Shown here in pieces: positions 1 through 8,084 of a stretch of 35,771 nucleotides of DNA. The notes under the pieces are model-generated. The model was not told where the DNA came from and ran no database searches. It was given only the letters and a program-made list of their open reading frames with translations. Where the stretch lies: assembly GCA_045538015.1 (NCBI GenBank), contig JAZSQO010000082.1, positions 1 to 35,771 on the forward strand. Direction: 5' to 3'. The stretch's first letter is position 1. Each line of letters starts with the position of its first letter. The DNA is from SIG598 sp045538015. Its GTDB lineage: Bacteria > Bacillota > Clostridia > Oscillospirales > Acutalibacteraceae. Position numbers and translations under genes: made by a program.

Positions 1-1
1 A

Positions 2-637
2 TATGAAGTTCCTTCCGATCTGACGATCATGGAAGCAATGGAATATGCCGGTTATAAGCTGGTGCGCGGCTGTGGCTGCAGAAATGGTTTCTGCGGCGCA
101 TGCGCCACCGTATACCGCATCAAGGGCGATCGCGAGCTCAAGGCCTGCCTCGCCTGCTCCACCAAGGTGGAGGACAATATGTATGTCGCAACGCTGCCCT
201 TCTTCCCGCTGATCAAGGAAGGCTACGACATCAACAAGATTCCCACCGATGAATCCATCATGATGCAGCTCTATCCGGAGATTTACGCCTGCATCGGCTG
301 CAACGCCTGCACAAAGAACTGCACTCAGGACCTCAACGTCATGCAGTACATCGCCTACGCTCAGCGGGGCGAATTTGAAAAGTGCGCCGAAGAATCCTTC
401 GACTGCGTAATGTGCGGCGTGTGCTCCACCCGCTGCCCCGCCGGCATCTCCCATCCTCAGGTGGCCATGCTGGCCCGCCGCATCAACGGCAAGTATCTGG
501 CTCCCAAGACCGCTCACCTCGAGGAGCGCGTGCAGGAGATCAACAACGGCACCTTTACCGACCTCATCGAAGCCCTCATGGGCAAGCCCGTTGAGGAAAT
601 GAAGGAGCTTTACAACAACCGGGATATCGAGAAATAA
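2..637 (+). CDS. Fumarate reductase/succinate dehydrogenase-like iron-sulfur subunit (5' partial)
   Basis: The frame is open from base 2, so the N-terminus lies outside the window. The visible protein has a plant-ferredoxin-type 2Fe-2S motif (CGCRNGFCGAC, then a later CLAC) followed by two cysteine-complete motifs, CIGCNACTKNC and CVMCGVCSTRCP. This is the layout of SdhB/FrdB, which carries electrons to the flavoprotein subunit. In classical FrdB/SdhB the second dicluster motif lacks one cysteine and holds a 3Fe-4S centre. Here that position is Cys, so two 4Fe-4S clusters are expected (inference). The flavoprotein gene follows after 19 bases with an AAGGAGAG ribosome site. No cytochrome b anchor gene is visible, so the complex may be soluble or use a partner encoded upstream. 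The family assignment is secure; the direction of the reaction (fumarate reduction) is inferred from the anaerobic context. Confidence 0.88.
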   Translation, partial: YEVPSDLTIMEAMEYAGYKLVRGCGCRNGFCGACATVYRIKGDRELKACLACSTKVEDNMYVATLPFFPLIKEGYDINKIPTDESIMMQLYPEIYACIGCNACTKNCTQDLNVMQYIAYAQRGEFEKCAEESFDCVMCGVCSTRCPAGISHPQVAMLARRINGKYLAPKTAHLEERVQEINNGTFTDLIEALMGKPVEEMKELYNNRDIEK

Positions 638-656
638 AGGAAAGGAGAGTCTTTAC

Positions 657-2264
657 ATGTACGCAAAGGAATTTCAGCAGTCCCTGCAGGCGGTGGAAGC
701 TGCCCGCGAGAAGAATCTGGCGTATGAGCCTGCCCGAATGACGGCCAAGGAAAAGGAAGACCTCCTTGCCGCCTACCATCCCGACTACAAGCAGAGCGAG
801 TTTTCCGAGCTGAAGATCGGCCCCAACAAGGGCGACAAGGTTCCCCACGAGCTGTGCGAAATGCTGGAGTCTCACAGCCGCATCGACGCCGAGGACATCG
901 ACCTTGAGGATGTTGCCTACGATGTGGATGTGCTCATCATCGGCGGCGGCGGAGCCGGTTCGGCGGCCGCCATCGAGGCTCACGAAGCCGGCGCCAATGT
1001 TATGATAGTCACCAAGCTGCGCATCGGCGACGCCAACACCATGATGGCCGAGGGTGGCATTCAGGCCGCCGACAAGCCCAACGATTCTCCCGCCATCCAC
1101 TTTGTGGACGCCTTCGGCGGCGGACACTTTGCCGCCAAGCGCGACCTGCTGGCAAAGCTTGTGTGCGACGCTCCCGAAGCCATTCAGTGGCTCAACGAGC
1201 TGGGCGTTGAATTTGACAAGACAGAAGACGGCACCATGGTCACTACCCACGGCGGCGGCACTTCCCGCAAGAGAATGCACGCAGCCAAGGACTACTCCGG
1301 TGCCGAGATCATGCGCACACTGCGTGATGAGGTACTCAACCGTCAGATCCACGTTATCGACTTCACTGCCGCCGTCGAGCTGATCCTCGACGAAAACGGC
1401 AGGGCTGCCGGCGCTGTTCTGCTCAACATGGAGACCATGGAGCTGATGGTCGCCCGGGCAAAGACGGTCATCATCGCCACCGGCGGTGCGGGAAGAATGC
1501 ACTATCAGGGCTTCCCCACCTCCAACCACTACGGCGCGACTGCCGACGGTCTTGTGCTGGGCTACCGTGTGGGCGCAAAGCTGCTCTACGCCGAGACTCT
1601 GCAGTATCACCCCACAGGCGCGGCTTTCCCCTCCCAGATCTTCGGCGCACTGGTTACCGAGAAGGTGCGTTCTCTGGGTGCCAAGCTGGTCAACGCCAAG
1701 GGCGAGGTCTTTATGCACCCGCTGGAGACCCGCGACGTTGCCGCCGCCTCCATCATCCGTGAATGCTCCGACCGCTCAAACGGCGTGAGCACCGGTGACG
1801 GTCAGGCTGTGTGGCTTGATACTCCCATGATCGAAATGATCGGCGGCGAGGGCACCATCGAGAAGAGAATCCCTGCTATGATGCGTATGTTCGGTCGCTA
1901 CGGCATCGACATCCGCAAGGAGCCGATTCTCGTTTATCCCACCCTCCACTACCAGAACGGCGGCCTTGACATCAATGTTGACGGCCAGACTACCAACGTG
2001 GAAAATCTGTATGTTGCCGGTGAGGCCGTCGGCGGCATCCACGGACGCAACCGCCTGATGGGCAACTCTCTCCTCGATATCATCGTCTTTGGCCGCAGCG
2101 CCGGCAAGAACGCCGCAGCCAAGGCAAAGGACACCACAGTCGGCAAGCTGACCCTTGAGCACATCGCAAGGTTCGACGCCGAGCGCAAGGCCGCCGGTAT
2201 CGAGACCGATGCCGTTTCGCCTAAGCTGCTGCCCGACTACACCTGCGCCCGTTCCGAGATCTGA
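657..2264 (+). CDS. Fumarate reductase/succinate dehydrogenase-like flavoprotein subunit
   Basis: A 535-residue FAD-dependent oxidoreductase. After about 90 unusual N-terminal residues comes the dinucleotide-binding motif VLIIGGGGAGSAAA. The substrate-site segments are recognisable: LQYHPTG, an Arg in TEKVRSLGAKL, PTLHYQNGG and RNRLMGNSLLD, all at places expected for SdhA/FrdA. The His that binds FAD covalently in classical SdhA/FrdA (SHT-AAxGG) is Asn here (ANTMMAEGG), so FAD should be non-covalent, as in L-aspartate oxidase or the methanogen thiol:fumarate reductase. The gene lies directly behind its iron-sulfur partner and before a dicarboxylate/amino-acid-type carrier, which suggests anaerobic fumarate reduction to succinate. 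Aspartate oxidase is a weaker alternative because of the iron-sulfur partner. Confidence 0.88.
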   Translation: MYAKEFQQSLQAVEAAREKNLAYEPARMTAKEKEDLLAAYHPDYKQSEFSELKIGPNKGDKVPHELCEMLESHSRIDAEDIDLEDVAYDVDVLIIGGGGAGSAAAIEAHEAGANVMIVTKLRIGDANTMMAEGGIQAADKPNDSPAIHFVDAFGGGHFAAKRDLLAKLVCDAPEAIQWLNELGVEFDKTEDGTMVTTHGGGTSRKRMHAAKDYSGAEIMRTLRDEVLNRQIHVIDFTAAVELILDENGRAAGAVLLNMETMELMVARAKTVIIATGGAGRMHYQGFPTSNHYGATADGLVLGYRVGAKLLYAETLQYHPTGAAFPSQIFGALVTEKVRSLGAKLVNAKGEVFMHPLETRDVAAASIIRECSDRSNGVSTGDGQAVWLDTPMIEMIGGEGTIEKRIPAMMRMFGRYGIDIRKEPILVYPTLHYQNGGLDINVDGQTTNVENLYVAGEAVGGIHGRNRLMGNSLLDIIVFGRSAGKNAAAKAKDTTVGKLTLEHIARFDAERKAAGIETDAVSPKLLPDYTCARSEI

Positions 2265-2291
2265 CGCAAATAATATCTGAAAACACCGCCG

Positions 2292-2320
2292 GAGCCGTAC
2301 AGCAATCGCTTGTACGGCTC
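2292..2320 (+). promoter_or_regulatory. Perfect 10-bp hairpin between flavoprotein and transporter genes
   Basis: GAGCCGTACA at 2292-2301 pairs perfectly with TGTACGGCTC at 2311-2320 around a 9-base loop. No T-run follows, so it is not a standard terminator. It may mark an RNA processing site or protect the upstream mRNA, setting different levels for the reductase and the carrier (inference). Confidence 0.55.
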
Positions 2321-2345
2321 TGACATGAAAAGAGGTCAATATATA

Positions 2346-3575
2346 ATGGAACTTTTCGGCGGAGTAATCAATATCTCCGGCATCACCTTTCTGATGTTCT
2401 GCCTGATGGCGGTGGCCGTAGTCGGCTATGCCATCGGCCGCGTTACCATCAAGGGCATTTCCCTCGGCACGGCAGGCGTGTTCATCGCCGCCCTGATCTT
2501 CGGCTGCTTCTTCTACAATGATCTGGGCGCTCAGCTGCCTGAGTACAGCAAGAACGCCCTGAAGATCGTGGAGAATCTGGGACTTATTCTCTTTGTCACC
2601 TCTGTCGGCTTTATCGCCGGACCCACCTTCTTCAGCAATCTGAAAAAGAATTTCAAGTCCTATGTCCTGCTGGGCCTTATCATCATCATCGCCGGCGGAC
2701 TTTCCGCTGTGGGATGTATTTTTCTTGGCCGCGCACTCGGCGAAACCGACCATGAGCGCTTCACCGCCATCATCTCCGGCCTGCTGTCCGGCGCGCTGAC
2801 CTCCACTCCCGCCTTCTCCGCCGCCAAGGCCTGCGTGGGCGAGGCCTACGAAGACCTTGTCGCCGTGGGCAACGGCATCGCTTACATCTTCGGTGTCATC
2901 GGCGTGGTGCTCTTCGTGCAGCTGCTGCCCAAGCTGACCAAGGCCGACATGGCCGCCGAGCGGGAAAAGCTGGTTCAGGCCTCCTCCGGCACGAAGAAAA
3001 AAGAATACAGCGGCAAGCTGTTCACCCTTGATTCCTACGGACTGATGGCCTTTGCCATGGCCGCACTTTTCGGCATTGTCGTCGGTATGATAAAGATTCC
3101 TCTCACCGGTGACGGCCTTTCCGGCACCACCTTTTCCCTGACCACCACCGGCGGCTGTCTGCTGGTCGCTCTGATATTCGGTCACTTCAGCCGCATAGGC
3201 AAGGTGAGCATAATGCCTCCCACCACCACCCTAAAGGTGTTCCGTGAGCTTGGTCTTATGCTGTTCCTCATGGGCGCCGGTATTGCCGGCGGCGCCAGCT
3301 TCATCGCCAACTTCCAGCCTATGTACTTCGTCTACGGCGTTATCATGACCATCCTGCCCATGATCATCGGCTTCCTGTTCGCCAAGTATGTGCTCAAGCT
3401 CAGCCTGCTCAATAACCTCGGATCCATCACCGGCGGCATGACCTCCACTCCCGCTCTCGGCACCCTCATCAATGTTGCCGGCACCGAGGATGTGGCCGCC
3501 GCCTACGCCGCCACCTACCCCATTGCCCTCATCGCCGTGGTGCTGGTTTCCCAGTTCCTGATAATTCTGTTCTGA
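2346..3575 (+). CDS. AspT/YidE-family membrane carrier
   Basis: An integral membrane protein of 409 residues from the ATG at 2346, chosen because AGAGGT sits 9 bases upstream. A longer frame would begin at a TTG inside the 2292-2320 hairpin and is unlikely. The protein has two homologous hydrophobic halves, each with a GxxTSTPA signature (SGALTSTPAF near residue 150 and GGMTSTPALG near residue 365), separated by a short Lys-rich loop around residues 205-225. This duplicated architecture belongs to the AspT (aspartate:alanine exchanger)/YidE-YbjL family. The large regulatory TrkA-C insert of AspT is absent. It lies 81 bases after the fumarate-reductase genes, so export of succinate or exchange for aspartate/fumarate is a reasonable but unproven role. 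Confidence 0.82.
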   Translation: MELFGGVINISGITFLMFCLMAVAVVGYAIGRVTIKGISLGTAGVFIAALIFGCFFYNDLGAQLPEYSKNALKIVENLGLILFVTSVGFIAGPTFFSNLKKNFKSYVLLGLIIIIAGGLSAVGCIFLGRALGETDHERFTAIISGLLSGALTSTPAFSAAKACVGEAYEDLVAVGNGIAYIFGVIGVVLFVQLLPKLTKADMAAEREKLVQASSGTKKKEYSGKLFTLDSYGLMAFAMAALFGIVVGMIKIPLTGDGLSGTTFSLTTTGGCLLVALIFGHFSRIGKVSIMPPTTTLKVFRELGLMLFLMGAGIAGGASFIANFQPMYFVYGVIMTILPMIIGFLFAKYVLKLSLLNNLGSITGGMTSTPALGTLINVAGTEDVAAAYAATYPIALIAVVLVSQFLIILF

Positions 3576-3584
3576 TTTATGCAA

Positions 3585-3618
3585 AAGCCTCCTGTTCACA
3601 CGGGAGGCTTCCTTTTTT
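3585..3618 (+). terminator. Rho-independent terminator after the carrier gene
   Basis: The stem AAGCCTCC(TGT)...(ACG)GGAGGCTT spans 3585-3610 with a short loop and is followed by CCTTTTTT. It begins 10 bases after the carrier stop codon and ends the fumarate-reductase operon. Confidence 0.88.
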
Positions 3619-3674
3619 CTCTTTTGTATGCTATTATTCATAGAGAACTTCAATATTCAAGAGGGAGCAACGGT

Positions 3675-3986
3675 ATGGAAGGTATTATTGGCGTCGTATT
3701 TACAGCCGTCATAGGGCTTGCTTTTTGCTGTGCCGGACTGACGATATGGAAAAAGCATAATCTGAGGCTGCTGAATAAATATCACTATGGCCGGGTGACC
3801 GGAGACAACCTCGGTACTTTCTGCACTCTGTACGGCATCGGGGTGCTGCTCATCGGAGCCGGACTGCTCCTTACCTCTGCTTTGATGGTGATTACTGCCT
3901 CTGAGCTGAGCCTGCTTGCGTTTGCCGCAGGCATGATTTCCGGCTTTTCCATCATAATTTGCGCCATAACAAAATACAACAGCTGA
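3675..3986 (+). CDS. Small membrane protein, DUF3784-like
   Basis: A 103-residue protein starting at the ATG at 3675, preceded by GAGGGAGC at good spacing. The same frame runs further upstream, but through a terminator, so that start is rejected. It has three predicted membrane segments (about residues 3-23, 49-73 and 80-98) and a polar KKHNLRLLNKYHYGR stretch after the first. The form resembles the DUF3784 family of short clostridial membrane proteins, whose function is not known. It is a single-gene unit between two terminators. Confidence 0.7.
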   Translation: MEGIIGVVFTAVIGLAFCCAGLTIWKKHNLRLLNKYHYGRVTGDNLGTFCTLYGIGVLLIGAGLLLTSALMVITASELSLLAFAAGMISGFSIIICAITKYNS

Positions 3987-4003
3987 CGCAAAGCACCGCA
4001 AAA

Positions 4004-4034
4004 AAAGGAGCGTACCACGCGGATACGCTCCTTT
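4004..4034. terminator. Bidirectional terminator between convergent genes
   Basis: AAAGGAGCGTA at 4004-4014 pairs perfectly with TACGCTCCTTT at 4024-4034. There is an A-run on the left and a T-rich stretch on the right, so it can work on both strands. An outer pair, AAGCACC (3991-3997) with GGTGCTT (4042-4048), can extend it. It closes the DUF3784-like gene on plus and the arginine operon on minus. Confidence 0.88.
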
Positions 4035-4046
4035 ACTTTATGGTGC

Positions 4047-7000
4047 TTAATATTCGACTTCGCCCTCGTACACAAGCTGTGCCGGGCCGGTGAGCAGAAC
4101 GGTGTCGTCGGTGTAGTTGACTATGAGGTCTCCGCCGGGCACCTTGACAACGATGTCCTCGCCCTTTCTGCAGAAGCCGTTTTCCACAGCCGCCACCACC
4201 GCCGCGCAGGCGCCGGTGCCGCAGGCTCGGGTCTCGCCGTTGCCGCGCTCCCACACACGCATTTTCAGCGTGCAGTCGTTGACCACGCGGATGAACTCGG
4301 TGTTGATGCGCCCGGGGAACACCTCGGCGTGCTCAAACATTGGGCCGACGGTCTCGATGTCCACGCCGTCCACACGGTCGCAGAACACCACGCAGTGGGG
4401 CGTACCCACGGAGACGCAGGTGACACGGTAGTCCTTGCCGCCGATGGTCAGCGGACGGTCGATGACGCGCTCGCCCTCCATGAGCACGGGAATCTTTGCC
4501 GGGTCAAACTCGGCCTTGCCGATCTCAACGCACACCTCGCTGACCTTGCCGCCGCTGATGTAAAGCATGAGCTTCTTGACGCCGCTGTTGGTCTCAATGG
4601 TCACTTCGTCCTTGTCGACAATACCGTTGTCGTAGAGATACTTGGCCACGCAGCGGATACTGTTGCCGGCCATGGCTCCCTCGCTGCCGTCCTTGTTGAA
4701 GATGCGCATTTTCGCGTCGGCAATGTCCGAATCCTCTATGAGCACGATGCCGTCGGCGCCGATGCCGGTGTAGCGGTCGCACATGCTCACGCTGAGAGAT
4801 TCGGGACAGACGATGCCGTCGTCGCGGTTGTCAATGAAGATATAGTCATTGCTGTTGCCGTGCATCTTGGCAAAGCGCAGCTTCTGGCGCTCGGAGCGCA
4901 GGTTGGCTATATCCACAATCTCGGTGTTGAGCTGGTTGAAGCGGCTGGCGATGATGTCGGCCAGAGCGTTGGCGGTGTCAAGGGAAGTGAAGCAGGCGAT
5001 GGACAACTGCACCGCCCGGCGATGGAGCCGGGTGTAATCGTCCACGGTGGAGTCGTGCATGGCTCCGGTGTAGACGATGTAGCTTATGCAGCCGCTTTCC
5101 ATCAACCTATAGGCGTCGTCACTGGTGCCGATGTCGCCCACCGTCTGCACGTCAATGCCCAGAGCGGCGATGGTCTCGGCAGTGCCCTGAGTGGCGTACA
5201 GCTTCATGCCCAGATCGTCCAGCTTCTTTGCCAGAGTGACAATCTCCAGATAATCGTGGTCGCACACACTGATAAGCACGCCCACCTCCTTGCCGGCCTC
5301 GGGAGCCAGCAGGCGGAATCCGGCAGAGGAAAGGCCCTTGAACAGCGCCTCGTTGAGAGTGCGTCCCAGACCAAGCACCTCGCCGGTGGACTTCATTTCC
5401 GGGCCGAGAGAGGAGTTGACATCGGACAGCTTCTCAAAGGAGAACACGGGAACCTTTACAGCAAAATAGGGCGGCGTGCGGTAAAGTCCGGTGCCGTAGT
5501 CCATATCCCGCAGAGTCTCTCCCACCATCACTCTGGTGGCAAGGTCGACCATGGGAACGCCGGTCACCTTGCTGATGTAAGGCACGGTGCGGGAGGCTCT
5601 GGGGTTGACCTCGATGACATACAGCTCGTTGCGGTAGACAAGATACTGGATATTCACAAGACCCTGAGTGCCCAGCTCGAGGGCCAGCTTCTGGGAGCAG
5701 TCAATGACCTTCTTCATCATCTTATCCGAAATGGAGAAGGGCGGGTAAACGGCGATGGAGTCGCCGCTGTGAACGCCGGCGCGCTCGATATGCTGCATGA
5801 CGCCGGGGATAAGCACATCCTTGCCGTCGGAGATAACATCCACCTCGAGCTCGGTGCCCTCAAGGTACTTATCCACCAGCACCGGATTGTCGATGGAGCC
5901 GGAGAGGATGACATCCATGTAGGTGCGCACCTCGGCCTCGTTGTGGACGATCTTCATGTTCTGGCCGCCGATGACATAGGAGGGGCGCAGCAGAACGGGA
6001 TAGCCCAGCTTGTCGGCGGCGGCGAGAGCCTCCTCAAGGCTCATTACGCCCATGCCGGCGGGGCGGCGGATGGAGTATTTTTCCAGAAGGGCGTCAAAGC
6101 GCTCTCTGTCCTCGGCCATGTCGATGCCGTCGGCCGAGGTACCCATGATCTTTATGCCGCTTTCGTCCAGGAACTTGACCAGCTTGATGGCGGTCTGGCC
6201 GCCGAAGGCCACCACCACGCCCTCGGGCTGCTCGACCTTGATGATGTTCATGACATCCTCGTCGGTCAGCGGCTCAAAATAGAGACGGTCGGCGGTGTCG
6301 TAGTCGGTGGAAACGGTCTCGGGGTTGTTGTTTATGATAATGACCTCGTAGCCCAGCTTCTTGAGCGACCACACGCAGTGTACGCTGGAGTAGTCAAACT
6401 CGATTCCCTGACCGATGCGGATGGGGCCGGAGCCGAGAACGATGATCTTGGGCTTGCCCGAGCGGGCAAAGCCGCGGGATTCGCAGTGGTTGTCGTAGGT
6501 AGAATAGAAATAGGGCGTCTGAGCGGCAAACTCGGCGGCGCAGGTGTCCACCATCTTGTATACCGCGTCTCTGGAGGCGGGCAGCTCATTGCCGCTGATG
6601 CGGCGCAGAGCCTTGTCGGGATAGCCCAGCTTTTTGCCTTCGAGGTATTCGGCCTCGGTAATGGCTCTGCCGCTTATCTTATCCTCATACTTTACCAGCT
6701 TGAGCAGCTTGGAGGTGAACCACGGATCCATGCGGGTGATGTCGTATATCTCCTTGGGAGTCACGCCTCTGCGCAGAGCCTCGAACACGGCAAAGATGCG
6801 CAGGTCGTCCATCTCGGCCAGCTTTGCGCGGATGTCCTCGCACTTGGCTATGGCCGGATGGTTCATGGTGTCGAGGGAAATCTCGGCGCCGCGCACGGCC
6901 TTCATCATGGCCGCCTCAAAGGAGGGCGCAATGGACATGACTTCGCCGGTGGCCTTCATCTGGGTACCCAGCGTGCGGGGAGCGTTGCCGAATTTGTCAA

Positions 7001-8084
7001 AGGGCCACTTGGGCAGCTTGACCACGCAGTAGTCCACCGCCGGCTCAAAGGCCGCCCATGTGCAACCGGTTACATCGTTGCGGATCTCGTCCAGAGTATA
7101 GCCCAGAGCTATCATGGCAGTCACCTTGGCGATGGGATAGCCGGTGGCCTTGGAGGCAAGAGCCGATGAGCGGGAAACACGGGGATTTACCTCGATAACG
7201 GCGTATTCAAAGCTGTCGGGGTTGAGGGCGAACTGACAGTTGCAGCCGCCTTCGATGCCCAGCTCTCTGATAATGCTCAGAGAGGCATTTTTCAGCATAC
7301 TGTATTCGTCGTTGGAAAGGGTCATGGCCGGAGCCACAACGATGGAGTCGCCGGTGTGAACACCCACGGGATCCACGTTCTCCATGCTGCAGATAGCGAT
7401 GGCGTTGTCGGCACCGTCACGCATGGTCTCGAACTCGATCTCCTTCCAGCCGTAGATATACCGCTCCACCAGCACCTGAGTGATGGGCGACATATCAAGA
7501 CCGGTGGCCGCTACGATGCGCAGCTCGGCTTCGTCGTAGGCCACGCCGCCGCCACCGCCGCCCAGAGTGAAGGCCGGACGGATGATGACGGGATAGCCTA
7601 TGCGGCCGGCGATCTCCACGGCGGTCTCAAGATCGTTGGCGATGTCCGAAGGGATGCAGGGCTGACCGATCTTCACCATGGTGTCGCGGAACAGCTGGCG
7701 ATCCTCGGCCTTGTCGATAGCGTCGGCCTTGGTGCCAAGCAGACGCACGCCCATGCTCTCAAGGAAACCTTCCTTGTCCAGCTGCATGGCGATGGTCAGT
7801 CCGGTCTGTCCGCCCAGTCCGGCCAGCAGGCTGTCCGGGCGCTCTTTCTTTATAATGCGCTTGACCGTGGCGGCGGTCAGCGGCTCGAGGTATATTTTGT
7901 CCGCCATGGCGGTGTCGGTCATGATGGTGGCCGGATTGGAGTTGACCAGCACCACCTCAAGGCCGGCCTGCTTGAGCACACGGCAGGCCTGAGTGCCGGC
8001 GTAGTCAAATTCCGCCGCCTGACCGATGACGATGGGGCCGGAGCCGATGACCAGAACCTTTTTTATGTCCTTATTGAGCGGCAT
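4047..8084 (-). CDS. carB: Carbamoyl-phosphate synthase large subunit fused to a diaminopimelate epimerase-like domain
   Basis: One uninterrupted frame of 1345 residues. Residues 1 to about 1050 are a full CarB: first ATP-grasp half (GSGPIVIGQAAEFDYAG near the N-terminus), the oligomerisation region, second half (GSGPIRIGQGIEFDYSS), and an MGS-like allosteric domain from about residue 930 (VGVLISVCDHDYLEIV). A linker of about 20 residues leads into a DapF domain from about residue 1070 to the end, with MHGNSNDYIFID, GADGIV, ETNSG, VGTPHCVVF and ERGNGETRACGTGACA. DapF interconverts LL- and meso-diaminopimelate with two cysteines. The second (ACGTGAC) is present, but the first, expected in M-C-G-N-x-x-R-C, is Ala1139 (MAGNSIRC, codon 4668-4670). 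The start overlaps the carA stop by one base (TGATG). The CarB ATP sites look intact. The epimerase domain is probably inactive as a normal racemase, or works on something else. Confidence 0.93.
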   Translation of the reverse strand: MPLNKDIKKVLVIGSGPIVIGQAAEFDYAGTQACRVLKQAGLEVVLVNSNPATIMTDTAMADKIYLEPLTAATVKRIIKKERPDSLLAGLGGQTGLTIAMQLDKEGFLESMGVRLLGTKADAIDKAEDRQLFRDTMVKIGQPCIPSDIANDLETAVEIAGRIGYPVIIRPAFTLGGGGGGVAYDEAELRIVAATGLDMSPITQVLVERYIYGWKEIEFETMRDGADNAIAICSMENVDPVGVHTGDSIVVAPAMTLSNDEYSMLKNASLSIIRELGIEGGCNCQFALNPDSFEYAVIEVNPRVSRSSALASKATGYPIAKVTAMIALGYTLDEIRNDVTGCTWAAFEPAVDYCVVKLPKWPFDKFGNAPRTLGTQMKATGEVMSIAPSFEAAMMKAVRGAEISLDTMNHPAIAKCEDIRAKLAEMDDLRIFAVFEALRRGVTPKEIYDITRMDPWFTSKLLKLVKYEDKISGRAITEAEYLEGKKLGYPDKALRRISGNELPASRDAVYKMVDTCAAEFAAQTPYFYSTYDNHCESRGFARSGKPKIIVLGSGPIRIGQGIEFDYSSVHCVWSLKKLGYEVIIINNNPETVSTDYDTADRLYFEPLTDEDVMNIIKVEQPEGVVVAFGGQTAIKLVKFLDESGIKIMGTSADGIDMAEDRERFDALLEKYSIRRPAGMGVMSLEEALAAADKLGYPVLLRPSYVIGGQNMKIVHNEAEVRTYMDVILSGSIDNPVLVDKYLEGTELEVDVISDGKDVLIPGVMQHIERAGVHSGDSIAVYPPFSISDKMMKKVIDCSQKLALELGTQGLVNIQYLVYRNELYVIEVNPRASRTVPYISKVTGVPMVDLATRVMVGETLRDMDYGTGLYRTPPYFAVKVPVFSFEKLSDVNSSLGPEMKSTGEVLGLGRTLNEALFKGLSSAGFRLLAPEAGKEVGVLISVCDHDYLEIVTLAKKLDDLGMKLYATQGTAETIAALGIDVQTVGDIGTSDDAYRLMESGCISYIVYTGAMHDSTVDDYTRLHRRAVQLSIACFTSLDTANALADIIASRFNQLNTEIVDIANLRSERQKLRFAKMHGNSNDYIFIDNRDDGIVCPESLSVSMCDRYTGIGADGIVLIEDSDIADAKMRIFNKDGSEGAMAGNSIRCVAKYLYDNGIVDKDEVTIETNSGVKKLMLYISGGKVSEVCVEIGKAEFDPAKIPVLMEGERVIDRPLTIGGKDYRVTCVSVGTPHCVVFCDRVDGVDIETVGPMFEHAEVFPGRINTEFIRVVNDCTLKMRVWERGNGETRACGTGACAAVVAAVENGFCRKGEDIVVKVPGGDLIVNYTDDTVLLTGPAQLVYEGEVEY

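Noticed and set aside
2310..2345. Upstream TTG start for the AspT-type carrier
   Set aside because: It begins inside the 2292-2320 hairpin and has no ribosome site; the ATG at 2346 has AGAGGT.
4329..7169. 946-codon open frame on plus opposite carB
   Set aside because: It is the antisense shadow of carB::dapF, produced by strong third-position GC bias. It has His/Val/Gly/Leu-rich composition without any motif or ribosome site.
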